DNA of 64,000 bases from Septoria linicola (Eukaryota; Ascomycota; Dothideomycetes; Mycosphaerellales; Mycosphaerellaceae), in assembly GCA_024114885.1 (NCBI GenBank), contig CP099418.1, forward strand, positions 5,518,001 to 5,582,000, read 5' to 3'. Below are positions 55,368 through 64,000 of the stretch, in pieces. The position numbers and the translations under genes are program-made. Under the pieces are notes generated by a model, which searched no databases, was not told where the DNA came from, and saw only the letters and a list, made by a program, of their open reading frames with translations. The stretch's first letter is position 1. The number at the start of each line of letters is the position of its first letter.

Positions 55368-58300
55368 GTTGAAGACGAAGCTTGCGTGTGGTGTTATGAA
55401 CGGGTTGTCAGGTCTCCAGGATTGACAAGTCGTTGCGAGTCGAGATTTTCCGGGTGTGCAAGAGAGTGAATGTCCAGCGGAAGTGTATTAAGGAGTGTGG
55501 ATCCCTGATGCTTGGGATGTGGTGAAAGATTGTAATTAGTTGGTATTGTAGGACCGAGTGAATGAGCAGCCTGGAACGAAGATCCTTCGACGATAAGTCG
55601 AAAGATGATGTTATAGACAGCGGCTGGCAGTGCCTGCAGGCGTGTCAGCTGTGCTCGCGCGTGCTAGGAGTTTGCCGTGCTCTCAAGTTCGGTACCAGGT
55701 ACCTTACACAGAGCACGATCTGCCAACGGCGCGAACCAGGGTACATACCTTGAGAATTAGATTACAGCGATTTTCTTGGTGGTGAGCGGGCGTGAAGAAC
55801 AAGTCGTCTTCTTGCGAGCCACGGTGAGGTTACCGATTGGTTCGAAGATTCCAGCAGATTGTTCGTGGTCACCTGAATTGTCTGTGCGAAGTGCAGAGCG
55901 CGAGCTAACGCCTCCACAAATGCTGGTGACTGGATCGAAGGGATCGTGCAGGGCGATGGCGCAGAATCTGGGGAATGTCAATTAGGCATTCCCTTTCTAC
56001 AGCCAGTAATGCACAGTGAAGCAAGGGGGTGTCGAGCACACGCTTTTGATGAAATGAAGTGAGCATACCTGAGCAGTCAAAGCTCCTGACCTTACGATGA
56101 GTATCGATTGGTGTACAGGAGTTATGATGAAGCAGATCAATAGCGGATCAAGGACCGTTCGAGTCGAGGAGCTGTTGAAGAAAAGCAATTAGTATGGTTT
56201 CGAAGAATGCAATGCTTGCAAATTGGCACGATGTCCTTCACTACAGATCCCTGCCGCCAATGGTTGCCGTCACGGATATCCAGGAGTCCTGATGGGGTGT
56301 AGGACAAATTTCTTGCTGGCATTGCAATGTCGTTCCAGAGCACCCACGCGGAATGCAAGATCCAATGAGCTCCTGCCTCCACCACCAAAGTCCCACTCCG
56401 ATGTCAATGCTGCTAGTGTCGACTCGGGATGTCCAAAGCGGGCTGTCGTGCGTTGCTCCCAGTTGCAGTGTGCTGACGTGGTCCGCTCACCGTTTTTCAC
56501 AGCTGACATGCTGATATGAAGTGATGACCATGGACACAATTGCGTAGTTGATGCCAGTGCAGAAGTGAGGTGCCGGACATGAGCCGCTCTTCGTCTCCTG
56601 AAGCATGGGTGCTCTCTGCAGAGTTTTTGAGGTCGATGCCAGTGGGTGGTGACAGCAGCAGCAGTGGGTCGATTTCGACGAGTGAATGTCGGACTGAGCA
56701 GTGATGTATCCAATGCCGAAGCCTCAATGCTCTGTGGTTGCACTGATTCAGACATTGGTAGGTACGAAGCATCTCGGGGAAGCCACGACCCAGCTGAGGC
56801 GGAAGGACACCACCACCTCCACTCCCATCTTCTTGTGATGACCAACGGCAGCTTTTCGGTCCTCACGTCGTCTGCCACACGTATACACCTTCAGCAATGA
56901 TGAATATCTTACCTTTTGATAGAAGCACACGAGTCGGTCCTGGAGTCGAATCGTCGAGCACGAGACCTAGGCGTCGGAAGTCCAGTGAGGTGGGAGCGGG
57001 AGAGGTGAGGGCGGACGTCGAGGAGCTCTTGCGGTCAACGAAGAGGAAGAGCGACGTGGTGATGTTGGCGAGGTATGAGGAGGATTTGGTGATGGTTTTG
57101 GTGGCTGACCAGAGCACAGTAGTAGTCTGCAGCGAACACAACACCTTTGACGATGCCAGGAGTAGGAACGCACAGGCCTGATTTCATGGACTATCCGCGG
57201 CCAATAGCGAACCCAGCTCTACCGGGGGCATTTGGGGGAGAAAAGACAGGACGATGAGCACTTCGCAGCGTCTGAGCAGGAGAGATCACAGACACAAGAA
57301 ACGGTTCGAAGTACACCAACATCCTGGTACCCGCTGGTAAATGACTTGGCGCGGCAGGGGTGGAGAGACCTCAAACTTTCATGAACCCATCATGCAGCGC
57401 CAGCCATGGATCGTCACGGTCGTGTTAAACTAACTTGCAGGCACCTTATTCCAGACGTGTTGTGCGCGTGTCAGCCGTGGCCCGCAGGAAGCTGTTCGAG
57501 GTCCATTATTTGACCGCTGCTCTGAACCATGCAAGCTGCGACAGGCTCGTAGCGGTCCTGTGGCTTGTGCTGTGAGCCATGCTCATCCTCGAACGGATGT
57601 TGCTCCAGCTGCCGCCTGTGAGACAGCACATTCAGACCACGAATATCTATGCTCGCTCTCGATTCTCACGAGACCCAGCGTGCTCTACACGCACTGGCTT
57701 GTGCACGGTCCCCCAATGGTATTTTCGCCCAGCTGAACTCGTACAAATCCACAATCTTTTTGGCGAATTTAGCTACTACTTATCGAGTTAGCCTCCCCGA
57801 GGCGCAGACGTCTGCCCACATCCTCGCCAGTCTTCTTGCTCCGGCAAGCCAAGACCTTGCAGCTCGGTACCATGCATATGAACCACCGGATTACCGGTCT
57901 GCTGTGCTGCACGCTCTTTGAGACGCGTCCGACAAACACGACCATTGAAAGAGGCGCTCAGCACTGACTTTGCTACGCATCTCATCATCACCAAGCCAGC
58001 CATTGGCATCCAACTGGCTGCTAAGCGCTGTTCGTTACTGCAAGTTCAGTACGGAGCGGCTATCGTCTCCAGGAACCCAGGACCATACGTCAAATTGCAG
58101 CAGGATGAGGCAAGCCATTTGAACGCAGCATTACCGTCGACCAGAAATACATGTCGCACATTGTTTGCCTTTGCTGCAGATCAGATGCTCTATGCCCGAA
58201 TGTTTCCTGACCGTTCCTGCATTGCACAATGCACACGCCTATCGTGACACTGGACTTCATCGTCATGTCTATCATTTTGGTGGAATGTCTGGAAGTACGA

Positions 58301-61300
58301 AGCCGAGATCCTCTCCTACCGTATGCATCGGGGAATTGTAAACGGAGACGCAAATGGAATTTCTCAAGACTACCATACATCACGATCCACAGGCTTACCA
58401 GATCGCCCGTCCTCATAGCATGCACATCACTACAATCGCTCCTCGACGTTGCATGATAGACAGTCTCAATTTCTCACGACTTTTGCTTGCTGTTATCTTT
58501 AGCTGCATGGGCTTGTATACTGCTTCGCTTTCTCGGTTGCTCGGCGTGCACAAACGCGAGAATGAAACACAAATTCGGTCCTCTTTGCGGATCCAGCAGT
58601 GCTACAGCATCATCTTCTCCATCGGTCAGTCTTTTTTCTTCAATTCCCTTGCATCGGCCACCACTTTGTGTACGTACACTGTATGTAATAACCGTGGCAA
58701 CGCCGTTACGGTGAGGCCGGCGAGACCACAGGCCACGGCGCTCTGATGAGACACAGCGTTGTCCAACACCACGCTACGACACGACTAAGCCGGCAAAATT
58801 TCACAAGCAATCTACGCGCATCTATGTTTGTGTCGCGTGCTATTCGAGGACGCGAGACATGACGTACCTTCGGAAGGGATACCATGCTCGTAGCTGCATT
58901 AGATCGCGTCTACGCATATCATGACTTTCTTGCAACATATGTACGTACTCGACGCCCGCTCAGGTAGAAGTAGCCTTGCTTGGATGAATCCTTCCCACGT
59001 CTCCAGCGGCATCCAGGGCCCTCGAACCCTGATCAAATTTCGAGAACCTGAAAATGCTAATAAGTGGCCCTGATCATTGGAGAACAACCAGATCTACGCT
59101 GAAGGTCTATATTTGCTGTTCAAACACGGCTCGACACTCAGCAGTGCATTGGAGGTCAGCGCTCATGATGAGCATGATTGCTGGCAGGCGGACTCTTGAC
59201 ATTGTCTTCATATCTACACGCAAACGGCACGGAAAGAAAGTTGCCCTCGCCGGTAGTGCAGAGTATCCTACGGACCCACGAATCAAGCGGTCTTTGGAGA
59301 ACCACGCTTAACATTTTGGGGAAACACATCAGCCAACAGTCTGATCTTTGCTGCACAAGTCTGCAGCTACAAACAGCGCCTGGGCGTTCAGCCAGCCTTC
59401 TTCAGCAGTAACACGTAGAAGCACGCAGCACCGCTTAGTGACTTCGACTTTGCATTGGTGGCAAGTGCGTCGGCCATGTGGCTTCTGCAAAGAACGATCT
59501 CCAAACGAGATCAGCCCTTGACTCGCCTACATTCGCCGGACGCCTGTTTGAGTTCGTGACCCATCTAGCAGGGGATTGGCTTACAGGTGTACAGCGTGCC
59601 TCGAAACGCTGGCTCGACAGACTTCAGATCTTCACTAATGGCAAATGAAGATGGAGCGTATGTGCATCCTGTTTCCGCAATCAGCCTGACAAGCTTGCTG
59701 TGACCACCGCCACATCCAGATCTTCGTCAAATGTTCCATCTCGTCGAAGGGCTACAGCCACAGCGTGAGCTTAAGCAAGTTTAACTTTGGCAGATCGCGT
59801 TCTCCAGTCGCGTCCGTAGCGCGTCATCTGGACCAAATGGCACAAGTCTCGGCGATAGCGATGTCGCATGACGCTCCCCAGAAGCGTTGCAACACCACAG
59901 CGACGGAACAGAAACCTGGAGAACTGGTGATTCAAATGACATCAATCATTGCACAGATACCGGACCGTGAAGCGGTCTTGGACAGTATCTACTTATCCAG
60001 ATGGCATCTTCACTTCGACCAAAACTTGCGCTACCGAAGGAGTGGTGCTCGGACACGTCCGGACATTTCACTTTCGCTTGTCGAAATGTGGCGGTGCTGC
60101 TACCCAGTCGTCGCGTCTCTCTGCCCTGTTCACGAGAGATGGCTAACACGATATGCCTGTTTTGAGCACAAGCCAAGCATCCTCTACTGCCCGCTCCTGC
60201 CGGCGTGCCCTTTCCAAGACTTGTCAGCAGTAACGTAGTGGCCGTGGCGCTGCAAGATTGAAAGCAATCAACCCAAGTTGCGAGGCTGGCGAGACCAACG
60301 GAGTTGCTACACGCCTGATCCTCTGGGATGCACCCTATCATCACGCTCTGTCGGACGTGTGAACGCGTTCGACGCGTCTTCAGCATTGCATAGCATGCCC
60401 GCTCTGTGCCGTGCTGATCAATTGCCGTTGCAGACCCATCGCATGGTGGTCCTTCCCAGACAGGCAAGCACACCTTCACATTTGGAAGATATTCCATGAT
60501 CTGAACTGCCAACCTAAGCTTTCGCCGCAACTTCGCTCGTCGAGGTCAACGACTATCGAACTCACGCAGAACCTACTCCAGGCGTCATAGCTCCACGGGG
60601 GTGGTTGCTCGCGCTGCTGTTCCACCCTAGAACCTTATCTCAGACACATGTTGGACTTGTGCCGTGGAAAAGGTTTTCTGTTGCGGTCAAGAGCAACATG
60701 GTCTGCTTCATCTCGCTCGTGTGCACATGCCCGTTCAACGTGCACAATCTGACACCTGAACGTGACGAGCATCGCCACTGCTGGTCACATACCTAGCTTC
60801 CCTCACCACTGTTCCGACATCCACTATTCTGCCACGGTAAGATTCTGTCGATTACTCGTGGGCTACCCTTCAAATTACCTTACCTCCGCCTGATGAGACA
60901 GAAAGCTCTTCCCTGGCGGCCAGCTCAAGCTCACTTCCCTACACATTTCGAGGCCACCACATGGTGGCGTTGGTTCGATGACATCGAAATCCCAGCGCAG
61001 AGCAACCTCGACACAAGTACCGATAACACGGATTCCACCTCCACCAGTTCTCACGTTTCAGCCACCTGGAAACACTACTTGATTTGAACATAGAAAAGCC
61101 CAACATGTCTTCATCATTGCCGCCAGACGCGCATCTCTTGCCGCTTTCAGAAGGTGCGATCGATATACATCACAAACATGCGCATAACATCCATGCCGAC
61201 AGCTCATATTGCCACCTCTCGCACCCAAGCCACTATCCTCATGTGCTGTAGCATGGAACGCGACTCGATCGCGCTCAAGAGCTGCTTCCCGGATCTCACT

Positions 61301-62043
61301 CTTATCATGCAGTAAGCTAGTAGCCATTATTTTCCACGTAGGTATTCCTACGATGCCACTACTGACCTCAGACTCCTTGCTACGCGAAGAAGGCGGCCGC
61401 ATCTTGAGCCCGACCTGCCAAGAATCAATTTATATCATGCATTGATGACATAGAGGGAAAAAAACAAGATGTCCTCCAGGCGATACTTCCAATAATGAAC
61501 ATTCATCAGCAGACATCTCGCACATATCACCTCTCAAAGAATACCTGGAGCCATTGTGCGCGGAACGCAGATGCGAAAGAAGCTTCCATCAGCGTTTCAC
61601 ATCGCAATCACATGTCACACACAAAAGTATAGCCAAGGGACGCGAATGACGTCTGCAATCGTGGTTCTCTGTATTCGTGTGGTCTTGTGAGCTGAACGAG
61701 CAGGTTCAGGTGTGTATGCGTCTACGAGATGGCATGAGAGCATGTATACCTTGCATAATTGGTGCGCTCTGAGTCAGGCATACTCAATACAGTCGCTGCT
61801 CAGTGCCGAGATCTAATGACGCTATCAGTGCTGTGGAAGTGAAAGCTGGTGTTGAGCGTGCTGCTGCTGCTTTGCATCGCTCACATCTCATCTGATAAGA
61901 CAGACTTCCATGCGTGATAGCGCGGTTGTGGATGACCAGTGAGTCCCCGTCAGGCACGCCGACCCCGGCTGCTACTACTGATTTCGTCGTGCCGACAGTA
62001 GCATTGGTGATCAGGCCAAGTTGAATGTTCTGAGCGCTGCGGC
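55368..62043. other. Gene-poor region of about 6.7 kb
   Basis: No convincing gene was found. The left 400 bases are probably the cyclin leader and promoter. On the minus strand, an open piece at 55757-55981 and another at 56863-57144 have coding-like composition and could be exons of an unrecognised gene. On the plus strand a 90-codon frame at 57649-57921 also has plausible codon use. Elsewhere frames are short, overlap on both strands and show no family resemblance. There is no obvious tandem repeat and no clear AT-rich isochore of the kind produced by repeat-induced point mutation. Confidence 0.4.
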
Positions 62044-62385
62044 TTATGTCGAGACGAGTAACGTTAGTGTTGATCTTCTGCGACGTGGTCCTGTGGCTTT
62101 GCTGGTGCAGGAGAGGAGAAAATCAACAACGCCATTGTCGCAAGGTGCTCGCAGATCAAGCCTTCCCAGGCCCAATGTCCAGAAGGGCGCAACACCACCG
62201 GCCTTGACGTGGGCGATGTAGCCGACTGCTTTGGATACTCCTTCTCGAGTGATGAACTTCTTGTGGTGCTCGATGAGCTTTTGCGGTGACAGATCGTAGG
62301 GGAAATTGGCAAAAGTAATGTAACTCACTGCTTGATCATTGACTGTGAGTAGCTAGTACAGCGGGATCTCTTCTGCGGCGGCCAT
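62044..62385 (-). CDS. Doubtful short frame with an in-frame TAG at codon 11
   Basis: An ATG at 62383-62385 in a strong CAACATGGCC context opens MAAAEEIPLY, then TAG, then the same frame continues LLTVNDQAVSYITFANFPYD to a stop at 62044, 114 codons in all. The continuation has coding-like composition at first (LIEHHKKFITREGVSKAVGY) and becomes basic near the end. No intron of suitable size removes the TAG. The possibilities are a short upstream reading frame, a nonsense-mutated small gene, a missed splice, or readthrough of a UAG followed by CUA. No family is recognised. Confidence 0.25.
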
Positions 62386-62665
62386 GTTGAGCGGCTTGGA
62401 GGTAGCGCCGTCGTTGTCAATTGATCGGAGGTGGTGTGGTGAGCGACAAGATGAGGCAGCGACTGTACGCGTATGGAGTGGAGCTTTTCAAGAAAATGCG
62501 ATTAATGCATGAGCCTGTTGCAGTCCTGGCTCACCTAACGTAAAAGATGTTCATGAATGCTATATCTAGCTTTGCATCAATCCTCTTGACGCCTTCCTGC
62601 CATGCTCGCCATCTATGCTGTACAAAGCCCTGTGATGATATATTGACTCTACTGTGTACACTCGC

Positions 62666-64000
62666 TCATCTCGTCTCCACCAACAAGAAATGTATCGCTG
62701 CATATCCGAGCACCAAGAATACTCCACAGAAGACCGATAAGCCGACCACATCGCTCCAGAGAGCAAGCACGTCGAAGCCGAAGCTTGATAGAATGGCCGA
62801 GCCTGGGACTTCGATGTTGAGACCGTATTTCTTGTCGACGAGGGAGAGGTAGCGGACTTCGTTGACGATGAGGCCTTCGAAGCCGAAGTGGAAGATTGAT
62901 AGCTAAGACGGGAGATCAGTAACAACACTGAGAAAAGAAGAGGGGAAGTGAAACTTACAGACTGCAACCACAAAAGTGGCCGAGGAATGGTCTCTTGGTT
63001 TAGCAGGAAGCCTCCAAACAGCAGACTAAACAGCATGACGAGAACACCGAAAAGATTGGCAACACCCTGGTTGCGAACACATATGCCAATGGTGAGACAG
63101 ATCATTGCCGCTGCCAAGTTGAATAGCACAATGAAGAGCATGAACTTCAGGAACTCACCCCAGCTTGGAATAAGACCGGTCATGGGGTATACTATGCAGC
63201 CCATGATGATCGGTGGGATGAGACGCAGAGGCACGATATCGAAGACCACCTTGGAGAGGTAGTATGCAAGAGGACTGTAGTAGCCCTTTGATCTCTCTCG
63301 CAGGAAAAGTAGGCGCTCGGGAGCAAAGACGGTCAGCGAAGTCAACGTGCTGAAGCCGAACAAAGCCAACAGGAAGAAGAAGAATCCGAGTCTGTTCTGG
63401 AAACCTTTCAAGTCGTCTGTGAGGCCATAGAATAGGAAGCCCAGAAAAACTGCTAGCACGATGGCGATAGCATAGTGCGTGAGCATGAGCATTGGATTGC
63501 GATAGAGATTGCGCCAGGTTCGACGGGACAAGATGAGGAATTGTGTCGTGATCCATGGCTTGCGGTATCCTCTAAAGCTGTTGCTGCTTGCAGCGCCATT
63601 GGGAGATTGGCGACCATTGCCATTGCTGTGCCCAGCACCAGAAATGGCGTTCTGTAGATCGCTTCGCAATTCAGATGCGACATCCGATTGCTGGTACGAA
63701 GAAACGAGGAAGTCAAGATTGGTTCCAGTGGCGCCTTCTACAGGAGGTGGCAGATTGTGAGGATCGTCCAAAACCTGGGGAGGTGGCGCGCCTTGCTGCT
63801 TTGACAGTTTGAGCCACTGCTGTCGAGTGCTTTCGTGGTCGCCAAATGTGCTGTCCCCTTCGCTCTGAATGCTGTGTGAGCTTGCAGGTACCTCTGTACT
63901 CTTTCGCGAGAAGAGTTGTCGTTCTTGCTGCTGACGGATGCTAAGGCTCCTCTTGCCTCTGGGCCGTACCACAGCATCATCGCCTGCAACCGAATCGCCC
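62666..64000 (-). CDS. ABC transporter, G subfamily (Adp1-like), C-terminal part; 5' end outside window
   Basis: The exons are >64000..62959 and 62902..62666, with a 56-base intron (gtaagt..gtcttag). The visible part is the linker and the transmembrane domain. A Ser/Gln-rich disordered linker is followed by YRKPWITTQFLILSRRTWRN, the canonical start of an ABC2-type membrane domain. Next come helices including LTHYAIAIVLAVFLGFLFYG, the loop VFAPERLLFLRERSKGYYSP, typical of ABCG (xxRERxxxxYxxxxYYLSK), and LFGGFLLNQETIPRPLLWLQ. The last exon adds LSIFHFGFEGLIVNEVRYLS and a final helix. The nucleotide-binding half should lie beyond base 64000. Fungal half-size or Adp1-type ABCG proteins are poorly understood and substrates are unknown. 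Without the splice the reading runs into an unrelated frame with no helix. Confidence 0.9.

Noticed and set aside
56270..56878. 202-codon minus-strand frame
   Set aside because: Composition is Arg/Trp/His-rich as in shadow frames and no family is recognisable; possible exons nearby use other frames.
59008..59030. tRNA T-arm-like stem with TTCGA
   Set aside because: The loop and stem lengths do not fit a tRNA and no matching acceptor stem or D-arm was found upstream.
59946..60530. 194-codon minus-strand frame overlapping a 157-codon plus-strand frame
   Set aside because: Neither shows a start context, domain or codon pattern that favours it.
1..64000. CRISPR arrays, prophage or operon structure
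   Set aside because: Spliceosomal introns throughout show a eukaryotic nuclear sequence, and no regularly spaced repeats were seen.

Overview
This window is nuclear DNA from a filamentous ascomycete fungus. Genes are compact, with many introns of about 45 to 80 bases that have GT..AG borders. The repertoire is fungal: a DUF3602/Par32-like protein, a SUR7 family protein, FMP46, an Npt1-type nicotinate phosphoribosyltransferase, and a PNGase-like protein whose catalytic cysteine is replaced, as is known for filamentous ascomycetes. A Dothideomycete is my guess from overall style, but no single feature proves it. All exon borders given here were placed by eye from splice consensus, reading frame and protein continuity.

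Layout. 0-5.6 kb: a decayed FAD-dependent oxidoreductase gene cut by the window edge, a long unknown protein with a HicA-like C-terminus, and an unknown 317-residue protein. 6.4-13.3 kb: a plasma-membrane syntaxin (Sso1 type), then an MFS transporter and a cytochrome P450 on the same strand, the only pair here that looks like accessory metabolism. 14.5-17.8 kb: an interrupted unknown gene with a 120-base internal duplication, then two small unknown genes. 18-26.6 kb: housekeeping genes, namely a BolA-like protein, Mpv17/Sym1, nicotinate phosphoribosyltransferase, a large RRM protein and the ARPC4 subunit of the Arp2/3 complex.

27-36.6 kb: an F-box-like protein, a three-exon unknown gene, a GRGGAGN-repeat protein, a small membrane protein, Mediator subunit 8, a 585-residue unknown, an MPDU1-like PQ-loop protein and, divergent from it, FMP46. 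37.4-55.4 kb: a 1471-residue RRM protein, ribosomal protein eS30, a secreted CREG-like protein, the PNGase-like protein, a SUR7-like membrane protein, the 901-residue WD40 protein Utp4 and a G1-type cyclin. 55.4-62.0 kb: about 6.7 kb in which I find no convincing gene. 62.0-64 kb: a doubtful short reading frame interrupted by a stop, and the C-terminal half of an ABC-G transporter running off the window.

Most genes are unrelated single-copy functions: secretion, NAD salvage, mitochondrial redox and membrane proteins, ribosome biogenesis, transcription, actin and cell cycle. No CRISPR array, phage, intact transposon or convincing tRNA was seen. The most unusual items are the pseudogene at the left edge, reading frames interrupted by in-frame TAG codons, the HicA-like domain, and the gene-poor block at the right.
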